DNA of 64,000 bases from CAVPMN01 sp963706425 (GCA_963706425.1 CAVPMN010000020.1:620001-684000), one strand, 5' to 3'. Positions 1 through 9,753 are shown, numbered from the stretch's first letter. Made by a program: numbers and translations. Notes: generated from the sequence alone by a model not told the origin.

Positions 1-2939
1 GACTGCTGGCCGTCCATCAGGGGCGCCACCAGCGACAGCAGTTCGGCGTGCCGCCCTTCGAACGTGCCGAGGACGAACGTCTGCGCAGTGAAGATCGGCC
101 ATGCCTCCGGTTCACCCATGCGCTCACCGATCGCGAACGTCTCGGCGATCGACTGCTCGGCGGCCCGGAACCGGCACGCCATGGTGGCGGTGAAGGCATC
201 GACGATCCCTGAGAGCCATCGCGCTCGGGGCTCGTCGAGGTCGTCGGCCACGGCCCGGAGCTGCAGGCGGTATCGGTGGGCCGACTCGGCGTCACCCGCA
301 CAGACGGCGGCGGTGTGCGCTACGTAGTGGACGGCCGCGGTGAGCGTCGGATCACCGACTGCCTCCACTACTCCCGCAGCCTCGGCCGCGACGGCCGCGC
401 GCATCTTCGCGTTGCCAGGCGCCCACAGCGCCATGACCACCGCAGGCGCGATGCGCGCCACCACGGTGGGATCGTCTGTGGCGCGTGCCGTCTCGAGCGC
501 CGCTTCGGCCGCTGCGGTGCGGCGCTGCGTCTGATCGGTGTGCACCAGGCTGTGGGCCACCAAGGCTTCGAGTCGGGCCCGGGTGGCGAGATCGTCGTCG
601 GGAACGCGGGCCAGCGCAGCCTCGGCGACGGCGAGCTGTTGCGGACCTGCGCTGCCCAGCCGGATGAACGAACCCGGGTTGATCGCCAACGCGGCGTGGC
701 ACAGCGCGTCGTCGTTGCCGCACCGCTGCGCGAGGTCGGCGCCTTCCTGCAGGATGTCGAGGCCCGTCGGGTCGCCGGCCCGGGTGGCAGCGTCGCCGAG
801 GCGAACGGTGAGCTCGGCCAGCTCCGCGGGTGGCCGGTCGAGCGCACGGGCGTGGTCGAGCGCCCGCTGGTACCAGCCCACCGCCTCCTGGGCGGCGAGG
901 CCGGCGAGCGCGTCGTCGCCCGCCGCAGTGGCCCATCGCTGCGCGTCATCGCGCCGGCCGGCGAGCTCGGCGTGGCGGGCCAGTCGCGCCGCAGGCGCGT
1001 GGAACCGGGCAGAGTCCGACAAGACGTCGAGTGCCGTCGAATGCAGCTGCGCCCGGGCGCGTCCACCCAGCTCGGACTCCAGGCTGCGCGCCACCAGCGC
1101 ATGCGTGAACCGAGCCGTCGTCGCACCCCCGCTCCCGGTCGCGATCACTCCGGCGACGGCCGCCCGGTCGAGCAGGCGACCGAGGGCGGCGGCCTCCATC
1201 GCCACCATCGCCTCGAGCGCGGCGTCCTCGAACTCCACCCCCAGAACAGCGGCGGCACTGAGCACATCGCGCGCCTCGGGCCCGAGCACACCCACCCGCT
1301 GCCACACGAGATCGCGCAGCGTCGCCGGGATCGCACCGGAGCCCGCAACCCCGAGCGTCACGGTGCGGTCATCCACCCCCAGCCGATCCGACTCGGACCA
1401 GAAGCGAAGCAGGTGCTCGGCGAAGAGCGGGTTGCCCGCAGTCTCCGCTTCGAGGAGCTCGACCACCTCGCCGACGTCGTGATGTTCGGCTCCTTCGACG
1501 CGGGTCCGCACCAGGTCACCGAGCTCGTCGGCGTCGAGACCGCCCAGCTCCACCCGGGTCGCGCCCTCACGCACGAGGGCGGCCACGCTGGTGCGGAGGT
1601 GCTCGCCTCGGGCGTCGCCGGTGTCGCGGAAGGCCCCCACCAGCAGCACGGGCAACCCCGCCAGCTCGACGACCAGCTGGTGCATCAACTCGAGCCCGGA
1701 CGGCTCGGCCCAGTGCAGATCGTCGACGAGCAGGGCGAGTGGGCCTGCCGCGGCCACGCGGCGCACCATGTCGGCGGCGGCGTGGAACAGCAGGTGTCGG
1801 GCCGTTCCCGGGTCGTCGAGCGATGACTCGGGCTCGGGAACCCGCGAGCGCAGCTGGGGCACGATCCGGGCCAGGTCGCCACCGCAGCGCGCCGCGTGGG
1901 CGGCGATCTCATCCTCGGGCAACGCGTCGGTGATGTGGCCCAGCAGCGGGCCGAACGGCTGAAACGGCTCGCGGACGAATTCGGTGCACCGGTCGTAGTA
2001 GATGGACCAGCCGGGACGTTCGCCACAGAAGGCCGCCAGCGCAGCAACGAGCGAGGTCTTGCCGATGCCGGCCTCACCCGACACGAGCACGACGCGCGGA
2101 CCGGCTCGCTCAGCGTCGATCGCCGCATCGACGAGCGCGGCCAGCTCACGGCGCCTCCCGACGATTGGCCCCGCAGCCACCAGAGCAGGCGGGATCGCCG
2201 TGTCTCGATTGCGAGCAGCCCGATCCTGTGCGCCGGAATCGTCCCACTCCACCCCGTTCCATCCGGTAGCGATGCGTTGCTCGATGCGACGCAGCTCCTC
2301 CGACGGTTCCGTGCCGGCCCGCTCATCGAGGAGGGTCCGATAGGCGTGGAATCTCCGCAGCGACTCGGTGGGGCGGCCGGCCGCCGCCAGAGCTCGCATC
2401 AGCAACGCTCGGGGCCGGTCGCGGAACTCGTTGCCGACGATGTGCGCCTCGAGCAAAGAGATGGCCTCACTCGGCCGACCCCGCTCGATCAGCGCCGCGG
2501 CGAGGTCCTCCACCGCCGTCGCATGCACCTCGGCGAGCCGGGTCGCCTCGCCGCTGGCCCACGCTTCGTTGCGGAACTCGTCGAGCGCCGGACCACGCCA
2601 GCGGTCGAGCGCACCCTCGAGCATCACCAGGTCTCCGTCAGCGCGTTGGAGCTCGTCGCACGCGAGCGAGGCGTCGACCAGGGCATCGAGGCGGTAGCCA
2701 GTGGCGGTCGTCACGATCACGTCGGCGCCGACCGCCCCGCGGAGGCGGCCCACGATCTTGCGTAGCGCTCCGCTCGAAACCCCGAGGACCCAGGCCAACC
2801 ATTCGGTGCGCACCGGCTGCGGGGCATGCAGCGCGAGCGCGGCGAGGAGCCGGCGCTGGCTCGCGCTGGGAAGTTCGACCACCCCGTCCGGGCCGACGAT
2901 CCCCACCGGACCCAGAACCCGCACCTCCAGCCCGGTCAC
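1..2939 (-). CDS. BTAD-domain AAA ATPase transcriptional regulator, C-terminus beyond left edge
   Basis: Large cytoplasmic signal-transduction ATPase of the AfsR/SARP or MalT-like kind, probably a transcription factor. The GTG start at 2939 is chosen because an in-frame TGA lies seven codons upstream and no other start intervenes. In order: an N-terminal winged-helix-like domain (about 1-85), a helical BTAD domain (about 90-235), an NTPase with Walker A GEAGIGKT near residue 290 and Walker B LLVDDLHWAEP near 400, the GNPLFAEHLLR motif typical of this ATPase class near 504, then helical TPR-like repeats to the window edge. The reading frame is unbroken for the whole 2.9 kb. Whether a C-terminal LuxR helix-turn-helix follows cannot be seen. 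It is divergent from the gene at 3009, and the 10-base palindrome CCATCGATGG at 2979-2988 lies between them. Confidence 0.85.
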   Translation of the reverse strand, partial: MTGLEVRVLGPVGIVGPDGVVELPSASQRRLLAALALHAPQPVRTEWLAWVLGVSSGALRKIVGRLRGAVGADVIVTTATGYRLDALVDASLACDELQRADGDLVMLEGALDRWRGPALDEFRNEAWASGEATRLAEVHATAVEDLAAALIERGRPSEAISLLEAHIVGNEFRDRPRALLMRALAAAGRPTESLRRFHAYRTLLDERAGTEPSEELRRIEQRIATGWNGVEWDDSGAQDRAARNRDTAIPPALVAAGPIVGRRRELAALVDAAIDAERAGPRVVLVSGEAGIGKTSLVAALAAFCGERPGWSIYYDRCTEFVREPFQPFGPLLGHITDALPEDEIAAHAARCGGDLARIVPQLRSRVPEPESSLDDPGTARHLLFHAAADMVRRVAAAGPLALLVDDLHWAEPSGLELMHQLVVELAGLPVLLVGAFRDTGDARGEHLRTSVAALVREGATRVELGGLDADELGDLVRTRVEGAEHHDVGEVVELLEAETAGNPLFAEHLLRFWSESDRLGVDDRTVTLGVAGSGAIPATLRDLVWQRVGVLGPEARDVLSAAAVLGVEFEDAALEAMVAMEAAALGRLLDRAAVAGVIATGSGGATTARFTHALVARSLESELGGRARAQLHSTALDVLSDSARFHAPAARLARHAELAGRRDDAQRWATAAGDDALAGLAAQEAVGWYQRALDHARALDRPPAELAELTVRLGDAATRAGDPTGLDILQEGADLAQRCGNDDALCHAALAINPGSFIRLGSAGPQQLAVAEAALARVPDDDLATRARLEALVAHSLVHTDQTQRRTAAAEAALETARATDDPTVVARIAPAVVMALWAPGNAKMRAAVAAEAAGVVEAVGDPTLTAAVHYVAHTAAVCAGDAESAHRYRLQLRAVADDLDEPRARWLSGIVDAFTATMACRFRAAEQSIAETFAIGERMGEPEAWPIFTAQTFVLGTFEGRHAELLSLVAPLMDGQQ

Positions 2940-3008
2940 GACGACGAAGCGTATCGGTCACCCAAACGTGGCTGCCCACCATCGATGGGGCTGTCTACGA
3001 TCAAGCTC

Positions 3009-3278
3009 GTGAGCTCCCACCCCGCCGCTATCCCGTCTGACACCAGCCATGAGGCATGGCGACGGCAGATGGCCGCAACCGCCGAGCGCACGATCCCCGA
3101 CCGCCTCGATGAGTGGGCCCAGCTGAACCGGGGCGTCAACCGCATGGCCGAGCAGGCCGTGCGCCGCCGCCATCCCAACTACGACGATCGGCAGGTGTTC
3201 TTGGCGCTCGTCCGTCGACTCTACGGCGACGATCTCGCCCTGGAGGTCTGGCCCGAGGCCATCGCAGTCGAACGTTGA
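3009..3278 (+). CDS. Small conserved hypothetical protein, partner of the downstream nucleotidyltransferase
   Basis: About 89 residues, charged and probably soluble, with no catalytic motif that I can see. The C-terminal half (RRRHPNYDDRQVFLALVRRL and following) resembles small proteins often encoded just before DUF6036-type nucleotidyltransferases. The stop overlaps the next start by four bases (TTGA), so the two are probably co-translated and may act together, for instance as an antitoxin-like partner; that role is inference. The GTG at 3009 is preferred because a -10-like TACGAT ends seven bases upstream, which fits a leaderless message. An ATG at 2985 would add eight residues but has no better ribosome binding site. 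Confidence 0.65.
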   Translation: MSSHPAAIPSDTSHEAWRRQMAATAERTIPDRLDEWAQLNRGVNRMAEQAVRRRHPNYDDRQVFLALVRRLYGDDLALEVWPEAIAVER

Positions 3279-3847
3279 TCGATCTCGCCCGCATTTTACG
3301 CACGGTCGTCGCGACCCTTGAGGGGTCCAAGATCGACTACGTCGTCGTCGGATCGACTGCCGCCGCGGCTTGGGGAGTGGCTCGCTCCACCCGCGACATC
3401 GACATCGTCGTCGTGGTCGACGCAGACCAGCTTCAGATCGTGCTCGCTGCGTTGCAGGCAGCCGACCTCTACGTGCCCGTCGACCGCGCCCAGGAAGCGG
3501 CGGACTCCGGGGGAAGCGTCAACGTGCTCGATCCGGCACACGGCGGCAAGATCGACCTCTTCCTGACCGGACCCGACGATGCCTTCACGACCTCTCGATT
3601 GGCCCGCCGCATCCGCGCCGAGGTGTTCGATGTCCCTTGCTGGGTCGCGAGTGCTGAGGATGTCGTCATCGCGAAACTCCGCTGGCGACTCACGTCGCGA
3701 TCGGAGGTTCAGTGGCGGGACTGCGTCGAGATCGCAGCGAGCAACGACCTTGACCTCCCCTACATGCAGCACTGGGCGAAGACCCTCGGCGTCACGAACG
3801 ACCTCGAAGATCTCCTTACCGCCACCCAGGCCGACCAACCCGGTTGA
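3275..3847 (+). CDS. DUF6036-like nucleotidyltransferase
   Basis: About 190 residues. The N-terminus carries a Pol-beta-type nucleotidyltransferase signature: VVVGSTAAAAWGVARSTRDI followed by DIVV, that is GS with two metal-binding aspartates after an R-x-T. A third acidic residue is likely in GGKIDLFL. Proteins of this fold include MNT-type antitoxins, AbiEii-like toxins and DUF6036 members, and they transfer a nucleotide to protein or tRNA targets. The start is TTG inside the stop of the preceding small gene, so translation is coupled. It lies between the BTAD regulator and a VapBC module, which suggests a small accessory patch. The substrate is unknown. Confidence 0.7.
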   Translation: MIDLARILRTVVATLEGSKIDYVVVGSTAAAAWGVARSTRDIDIVVVVDADQLQIVLAALQAADLYVPVDRAQEAADSGGSVNVLDPAHGGKIDLFLTGPDDAFTTSRLARRIRAEVFDVPCWVASAEDVVIAKLRWRLTSRSEVQWRDCVEIAASNDLDLPYMQHWAKTLGVTNDLEDLLTATQADQPG

Positions 3848-3853
3848 GCCCCG

Positions 3854-3917
3854 TCAGCTCAGCGCCTGTTCGGCGCGACGCCGCAGGGTCCCGTAGCCCG
3901 AGCGCAGCCCGAAGCAC
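3854..3917 (-). pseudogene. Relic of the C-terminal tail of a cyclase-AAA-TPR gene
   Basis: On the minus strand this reads a stop-terminated tail ending GYGTLRRRAEQALS. That is nearly the same as the end of the intact gene at 4702 (GYGTLRRRAEQALT). Over 46 bases (3853-3898 against 4701-4746) the two match at 41 positions by eye, then similarity ends abruptly. The VapBC module lies exactly between the intact end and this relic. Either the module entered the 3' end of the gene and restored it, displacing the old tail, or a tandem paralogue was deleted down to its tail. Confidence 0.6.
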
Positions 3918-4340
3918 TCATACGTCGAGCGGATTCGCAACATGAAGCCCTCGACGCTCAGCCGCACCGCAGAGTGCACCGTCGGCGCTCGTCAAGACGT
4001 TCGCCTCGACCGCGAGCGCAGCAGCCAGATGGATCGCGTCGTAGCCCCGCAAGGCCTCTACTTCCGCGAGATCAGCCGCTTCGGTGACCAGGTCATCGGT
4101 GATCTCGATGAAGGTGACCTCCTCGAGAAGCTCGACAAGCTCGGCCTTCACGTCCCGCAGCTCCACGGCAGTGAGTCGGCCGCCGCGCTGGGCCGCCGCA
4201 AGTACAGCTCGAGCCTCGACGATCACCGTCACCACCGACGTCAGCACGTCAGCGGCGTTCCAGATGACATCGGCCTGGTCCGAGCCATCCTCTGCGAGCA
4301 GTCGCTTCAACAGCGTCGACGTGTCGACGTAGGTGATCAA
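3918..4340 (-). CDS. vapC: VapC-family PIN-domain toxin
   Basis: 140-residue PIN-domain ribonuclease, the toxin of a type II toxin-antitoxin pair. The acidic residues of the active site are visible: Asp in TYVDTSTLLKRL near the N-terminus, Glu in VIVEARAVL around residue 42, Asp in YDAIHLAAAL around 100, and Asp in LTSADGALC around 118. PIN toxins cleave tRNA or rRNA when free of antitoxin. The start is TTG and overlaps the antitoxin stop by four bases, so both are made from one message. Length and motif spacing are normal, so the toxin looks intact. Confidence 0.9.
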   Translation of the reverse strand: MITYVDTSTLLKRLLAEDGSDQADVIWNAADVLTSVVTVIVEARAVLAAAQRGGRLTAVELRDVKAELVELLEEVTFIEITDDLVTEAADLAEVEALRGYDAIHLAAALAVEANVLTSADGALCGAAERRGLHVANPLDV

Positions 4341-4618
4341 CGACGCTGCTCGGCAACGAGGTCGCTGACGGATCCTCTCGGCTCGATGCGTCGCTTCGGC
4401 GCACGGCGGCTCGTGCGCTTGGCCGGCCGGACAACCCCAGCCGCGATCAACTCGGCGAGTCGATCGGTCGAGTGATCCAGGGCCGACAGTCGAGCCACCG
4501 GCTTGCCGCGATCGGTCACGATCACCTCCTCGCCGTCCTGGACCCGATCGAGGTATCGGCTGAGGTTGTTCTTGAGATCGCGCACACCGACTTCGACCCG
4601 GGAAGTAGCTACTGTCAT
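4337..4618 (-). CDS. vapB: Phd/YefM-family antitoxin of VapC
   Basis: 93-residue antitoxin. The N-terminal Phd/YefM DNA-binding fold is seen in VRDLKNNLSRYLDRVQDGEE and the following VIVTDRGKPVARL; the basic C-terminal tail (RPAKRTSRRAPKRR) should wrap the PIN toxin. ATG at 4618 is chosen over an upstream in-frame start because a complete promoter ends six bases before it (see promoter entry), so the message is probably leaderless. It is the first gene of a two-gene operon with the toxin, and two copies of a perfect palindrome flank its start, the usual arrangement for autorepression by the antitoxin-toxin complex. Confidence 0.9.
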   Translation of the reverse strand: MTVATSRVEVGVRDLKNNLSRYLDRVQDGEEVIVTDRGKPVARLSALDHSTDRLAELIAAGVVRPAKRTSRRAPKRRIEPRGSVSDLVAEQRR

Positions 4619-4653
4619 AGGCTCAATGTAGCTACTAAGGAGGACTCTGCCAA
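4605..4653 (-). promoter_or_regulatory. Leaderless promoter and paired operator of the VapBC module
   Basis: Read on the minus strand: -35 TTGGCA (4648-4653), 17-base spacer, -10 TACATT (4625-4630), then six bases to the ATG at 4618. The perfect 8-base palindrome GTAGCTAC occurs twice, at 4605-4612 inside the first codons and at 4628-4635 overlapping the -10, centres 23 bases apart. This is a good candidate for the autoregulatory operator. Promoter assignment is by consensus match only. Confidence 0.7.
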
Positions 4654-4701
4654 CCACCTACCTGGACCTCTTCCGCGAGGCGCTGCTCCCCTGCGCTCCG
4701 G

Positions 4702-7700
4702 TCAGGTCAGCGCTTGCTCGGCGCGACGCCGGAGCGTCCCGTAGCCGCCGGCGGTGGACAGTTCGAGGGCCTCGGTCAGCGGGCCGGCCAACGATTGATC
4801 CGACCCACCGGCATCGCGGCGCGCCAACGCCTGGTAGAGCAGCGCTTCCGCGAGGAAGAACTTGGCGTCGGTCGAACGGCAGTGCGCAACGGCCTCGTCG
4901 AACGCCGCATCGGCACCGGCGTAGTCACCGAGGGTGGCGCGGAGCCGGCCGACCAAGGTGGTCACCGGCGCAACAGGTGCCTGACCCGACCACGCCGACC
5001 AGTACGGAGTGAGTGGTTCGAGCTGATCGAGCAGCCACCTGGCCGCCTCGCGGTCGCCGAGCTCCGCAGCTGCGATGGCGATCGGGCCCGTGTTGGGAAG
5101 CAAGGACTGATCGCGCGGATGGTCCTGACACCACGGGTAGAGGCGCGTGGCGATCGGCCTGGCCTCTTCGTGACGCTCGGCCTCGCAGAGCAGCATCGAC
5201 GACGACTGCTTCGCAGATGGTGGTCACTGCCGACTCGGTCTGCGTGAGCGGGACGAACATCGCCAGCGCCTCCTCGCAGCGTCCCTGTTGGCGGTAGGTG
5301 AAACCGACGATGTTCAAGTACCAGAGCGCGGCGTCGGGCTCGCCGGTTTCATTGGCGCGCTCCAGCAGCTCGGCGCCGAGCGACTCTGCCGTCTCGAGAG
5401 ATCCCCAACGCAGCTCGAACCCGGCCTTCTGGGCCAGCAGGAGCCAGCGGTAGTGCGGTGGAAGCGCATCGCCCAGCGCCTCGATGCCGTCGAGCCCGGC
5501 CTGGAAGCGCTCGCGATCACCGATCCATCCCCCGAGGCCCGGCAGGGTCCCGGCGACCTGAGCGCGGGCGAACGCTGTCGGGATGAGCTCCAGGTTCGAC
5601 TCGGCCTCCTCGTAGACCGCGAGCATCTCTTCGAGGTGGTCGACGTTCTGGACGACGTTCGACCGAGCCATGAGTGCCTCGTGCGACGCAATCGGGTCAT
5701 CGAGACGGCGCGCCATGGCCAGCGCGTCGTCGGTGAGCGCCAGTTGCCGATTCAGCTCACCGGCGTAGGCCAGCTCCTGCGAGAGGGCCGCCAGCATGCG
5801 CACACGCTCGACGCTGTCGCCCTCGTCGAGGTGATCGAGGCATCGCTCCAGCTGCGCGACTCGCACCTCGTCGACTTCGAACACCTGGGCAACGAAGCCG
5901 CGGCTCGTCTCGAGCAGAACACGAGCCATCCGGACGCCGTCACCGATCGACGTCGCAAGGGTGAGCGCCTGCGCCACGTCGTCGCGGAACTCGCCGCCGG
6001 TCCAACGCTTGGCGACCGCCAGTCCGATCCAGGCATCGGTGGCGAGCTCGGGGACGTCGAGGCCGATGTCGTCGATGATGTCGAGGGCGCGGCGATAGAG
6101 ATCGGCCGCTTCGTCGAACGCGAGGTTCTGGGTGGCGCTATCGCCCGCGGCAACGAGGTAGCGAACGGCCTTCTCCCCCGCGCCGAGCGGTGCGGCCTCG
6201 GAAAAGTGCTGGGCGAGGGCCGCGATCTCGTCGGGAGCGAGCTGTTCGTAGGCCTCGCCCACGGCGAGGTGCATGCGCACCTTTCGCGTCGTGCGCAGCT
6301 CGGCCAACAACGTGGCCCGCACCAGCGCGTGCGAGAACCGCCACCGCCCGACCCCGACCTCGTCGACGAGCCGCGCCGCCACGGCTTCGTCGATCGCGTC
6401 GAGGCAGTCGTCCTGGTCGCCGACGACCGCGGCGAGGACGTCGAGACGCAGGTCGCGTCCGATGACCGCCGCCCACGACAGCACAGTGTTCGTGACCTCC
6501 GACAGGTGCGAGAGGCGCCTGCCCACGACCTCACGGATCCCGTCCGGGATGGACATCTCCGCGACGCTGACCGCGAGGCGCCAGACCTGACCGTCGTTCA
6601 CGAGTGCGCCCGACTCGGCCAGGTGCCGGAAGAGCTCGCCGACGAAGAAGGGATTGCCCTCTGTCTCCGAGTGCACGGCAGCCGCCAGTTCCCTCGCGCT
6701 CTCGTCGAGCTCGACCTGGTTGACCGCCTCCATCAGGTCTTCGACGCCGGTGCGGTCGAGGCCCGCGAGGGCCAGGCGCTCGACCTCGGGCACGCGGCGG
6801 AGATCTGCGAGCAGGTCGGCGAGTGGGTGGGTGCGGTCGAGGTCGGTGTCTCGGTAGGTGGCCACGATCATCAGGCGGGCCTGCGTCGACGACCGGAGCA
6901 CGTGGCGGAGCATGAGCAACGTGGGTCGCGCCGCCCAGTGGATGTCGTCGAGGACCAGCACGAGTCCTGCCGCACCCGCCGCCGCGGCCAGCCAGGAGTC
7001 GGCCGCTTGGAAGAGCCGGTACTGGTCTGCCTCGGCGTCGCCCGTCGGGACCCGCTCACCGATCCCTGCGAAACGGTCGGTGAGCTCGGGCACCAGACGC
7101 GCCAGTTCGGCCGCATGCGTGCCGAGGTCACCGAGGTGCTCGGCGTCGAGGTGGGCGGCGTGATGGGTCAACGCCTCGACAAAGGGCTGATAGGAGATGC
7201 CGAGCTCTTCGTCGCACCGACCGAACAGGACGAGCGCGCCCTCGGCGTGGGCACCTTGTGCGAACTCGGAGGCGAGCCTTGTCTTGCCCATGCCTGGCTC
7301 ACCGGCGATGAGAACGCACGACGTCGTGCCGCCGTGAAGGGTCCGTTTCCAGATCGCCGTGAGTGACTCGAGGTCGTGCGCGCGACCCCGAAAGGGAAAC
7401 GCACCCTCCCGCTCCGCAAGGGGATGAGGAATGGGCACCCCCGCTTCGGCAGTGGCGCGCTCCCAACCGATCGCCACCGCCGCGACCGGATCGGGAAGGC
7501 CCTTGAGCTCCAGATCGCCCACCGGCGTGTAGGTGTGGCTGCCGCGCCCCGCGACAAGGCCTCCACGACGGTCGTCGCCAGGATCTGCCCGCTCTCGGCC
7601 GCTGCGCAGAGTCGGGCCGCCTCGATCACCGCAGTTCCGAAGACGTCCCCGGCCTCGACCGTCACGTCGCCGAGACTGATGCCGATCCGGAGGGCGAGCG

Positions 7701-7993
7701 CCACGTGGGGCTCGACGAATCGTTGTGCGTCGATGCCCTGCTGGATTCCGACGGCGGCCGTGACCGCCCGCGCCGCCGATCCGAAGGTAGCCAGGAAGCC
7801 ATCGCCCATTCCCTTGACGACACGTCCACCGTTGCCCTCGACGACCTCGACGACGAGCGCATCATGCGATCGTCGAACCACCTCGGCGACGTCTTCGCCC
7901 AGCTCTGCCGCGCAGCGCGGTCGAACCGACCACATCAGTGAAGAGGATCGTGAGCGTGTCGAGCGACCCGCCGGACTCGAGGCTCTCAGCCAC
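4702..7993 (-). CDS. Class III adenylate/guanylate cyclase - AAA ATPase - TPR protein, broken by three frame changes
   Basis: About 1,095 residues if the frames are joined. The start is GTG at 7993 (protein VAESLESGGSLDTLTILFTD). The N-terminal cyclase domain has both metal-binding aspartates (ILFTDVVGST and GRVVKGMGDGFLATF). It ends in the usual YTPVGDLELKGLPDPV. Next come an AAA ATPase with Walker A GEPGMGKT, Walker B LVLDDIHWA and EGNPFFVGELF, and a long TPR-like helical region to the stop at 4702. The frame changes near 7915, near 7540 (a C seems missing in GGGGCGCGG) and near 5205. Sequence on both sides of each break is well conserved in type, so errors in the consensus are likelier than decay. 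Such proteins convert ATP or GTP to a cyclic nucleotide under control of the ATPase module. Confidence 0.8.
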
Positions 7994-8086
7994 GCCGGTA
8001 GTGTGTCACGTCGCACGACGACCGACGGGAGTCGTGCCTCGCTGTTGCCCACTGGACTCTGCCTGCCCTTGCGCCCGCTACACGGG

Positions 8087-9103
8087 TCAGGCTGGCTTCT
8101 GGCCCACGCAATGCCAGTTGAGCGTCAGCAGCTCTTCTTCCTCGGCTTGGATGTAGGACTTGCTGTTGGCGTTCATACGCTGCATCAGTGCATCGGTCTT
8201 CTTCGGGATCAGGTGCAACTTCGCCAGCAACCTGAACACCGCCTCGTAGCGAGTGAACAGGGCGACTTCCTTCTTGATCAGCTCGACCGCAGGCCGACCC
8301 ACCGAGGAGACCAGCTCGAAGCCGGCGTCGCGGTAGGCGTCCTCCCAGTACCGGTAGTACCAGAAGCCACCGAACACGGTCAGCTCACGGGTGTGCTGGA
8401 TCAACGTGCGCTGGTGCTCGTCGTCGCGGTCGTACGCGTCGAGCGCGGCGACGTCGTTGATGACGAACCGACCGCCCGGCTTCAACACGCGGAACACCTC
8501 TGAGAACGTGTAGGCGTGATCGCTCACGTAGGTCATCGGCTGGATTGCGTACACCGCATCGAACGATTCGTCGTCGAACTCGAAGGCTTTGTTGAAGTCA
8601 CCGACCGAGAAGTTGTCGCTCGGCAGGTTCGGGTTGCGCCAGGCCTTCTCGATCTGTGACCGGTCGAGGTTGACCCCGTAGGGGGTCGCGCCGGTCAACT
8701 CGGCCATGTGCTCGGCGATCGCGCCGCACCCGCAACCCAGGTCGAGCACCTTGTCGCCGGGGCGCAGCTGCAGGTCTCTCGCCACGATGCGCTCGAACAA
8801 GATCTGGTTCTGCAGGACCGAGCGATCAGGGTCGATCGTCGGCGGCATGTACATCTTTTCGACCGAGCCCAACGTGCAGAGGAGGTGAATCACCTTGTAC
8901 AGCTCAGTGAGCTCGTTGCTGCTCCCCTGCGGATACCCCCGCAGCGGAACACCGGCCTCGTAGTCGGCCCTGGTGTTCTCCGGTGAGTCGACGAAGAGCT
9001 CGTCGTAGGAGCGCATGTACGCGGTGTAGTCCTCGTCGCTGATCGTCAGCAGGGCGCGCAGCGCTCCGAGTCGGTCGGACAGGGTGGTTGGCTTGTGGGG
9101 CAT
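8087..9103 (-). CDS. SAM-dependent methyltransferase, sterol-C24-methyltransferase-like
   Basis: 338-residue class I methyltransferase. Motif I is VLDLGCGCGAIAEHMAELTG (around residue 118), followed by GVNLDRSQIEKA; this layout is that of the Erg6/SMT and gamma-tocopherol methyltransferase group. Motif post I to III appear as FDAVYAIQPMTYV and VFRVLKPGGRFVINDV. The long N- and C-terminal extensions also suit the SMT-like family, whose members methylate sterols or other polycyclic lipids, but the substrate here is not determined. It is 29 bases downstream of a TetR gene on the same strand, so they probably form one operon controlled by the operator at 9754-9786. Confidence 0.8.
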   Translation of the reverse strand: MPHKPTTLSDRLGALRALLTISDEDYTAYMRSYDELFVDSPENTRADYEAGVPLRGYPQGSSNELTELYKVIHLLCTLGSVEKMYMPPTIDPDRSVLQNQILFERIVARDLQLRPGDKVLDLGCGCGAIAEHMAELTGATPYGVNLDRSQIEKAWRNPNLPSDNFSVGDFNKAFEFDDESFDAVYAIQPMTYVSDHAYTFSEVFRVLKPGGRFVINDVAALDAYDRDDEHQRTLIQHTRELTVFGGFWYYRYWEDAYRDAGFELVSSVGRPAVELIKKEVALFTRYEAVFRLLAKLHLIPKKTDALMQRMNANSKSYIQAEEEELLTLNWHCVGQKPA

Positions 9104-9132
9104 GGTGGTCTCCGATCGGGGCGTTCAAGCGG

Positions 9133-9747
9133 TCATGGCGCCGTCGCTCCCAGCGCTGCGATTCGGACCAATAGGTCGAGGCGGCGTCGGCGCGCCGCCT
9201 GCGGTGCGTCGTCGGTCGCCAGCAGACCGAACAGGCCGGTGAGGAACGTCATGGCGAGGTCGACCGCATCGACCTCCGGTGCTCGGTCGGCGATGGCGTC
9301 GATGAGCATCAGACCCACCGGGTGATCGTCGACAGCGTGGCCCTGCGCAACCCCGGGGCGGAACTGGCCTGCGCACAGGTCGCGCACCAGCCTGCGACCG
9401 AGGCGGCGCTCCGCCCTCAGCACGGCGTCGACGATGGCGCTGAACACCGCCTCGAGCGGGACCGCGTGTTCGCTGGCGGGGCGTGCCGACGCGGCGATGC
9501 GGCGCTCCTCGATGAGAAGTAGTTCGCGCAGGACCTCGTCCTTGCCGGCGAAGTGGACGTAGAAGGCGCCCCGGGTCACACCGACGCGTTCGGTGATCGC
9601 CGCGATCTCCGTGTCAGCGAAGCCCCGCCGTTTGAACTCGTCGACCGTCTCGTCGAACAGCCGAGCCCGAGTCGCTTCGCGCTGGGCCGAGCGGACGCCG
9701 GTGCCGGTGACTCGCGGTCCTGCTCCAACGCCCCCTTGTGCCGACAT
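9133..9747 (-). CDS. TetR-family transcriptional regulator
   Basis: 204 residues. The N-terminal helix-turn-helix is clear: ATRARLFDETVDEFKRRGFA then TEIAAITERVGVTRGAFYVH and F-x-G-K-D-E. The C-terminal ligand-binding half is helical and diverged. The ATG at 9747 lies six bases after a -10-like TAGTGT embedded in a perfect inverted repeat, so it is probably autoregulated from a leaderless message. The methyltransferase at 8087 follows closely in the same direction and is the likely target. Confidence 0.88.
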   Translation of the reverse strand: MSAQGGVGAGPRVTGTGVRSAQREATRARLFDETVDEFKRRGFADTEIAAITERVGVTRGAFYVHFAGKDEVLRELLLIEERRIAASARPASEHAVPLEAVFSAIVDAVLRAERRLGRRLVRDLCAGQFRPGVAQGHAVDDHPVGLMLIDAIADRAPEVDAVDLAMTFLTGLFGLLATDDAPQAARRRRLDLLVRIAALGATAP

Positions 9748-9753
9748 GAGCAG

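Noticed and set aside
276..1826. Long plus-strand open frames opposite the BTAD/AAA regulator (also 5288-7366 opposite the cyclase)
   Set aside because: Frames antisense to real high-GC genes; they lack ribosome sites and recognisable families, while the minus strand carries clear ATPase motifs.
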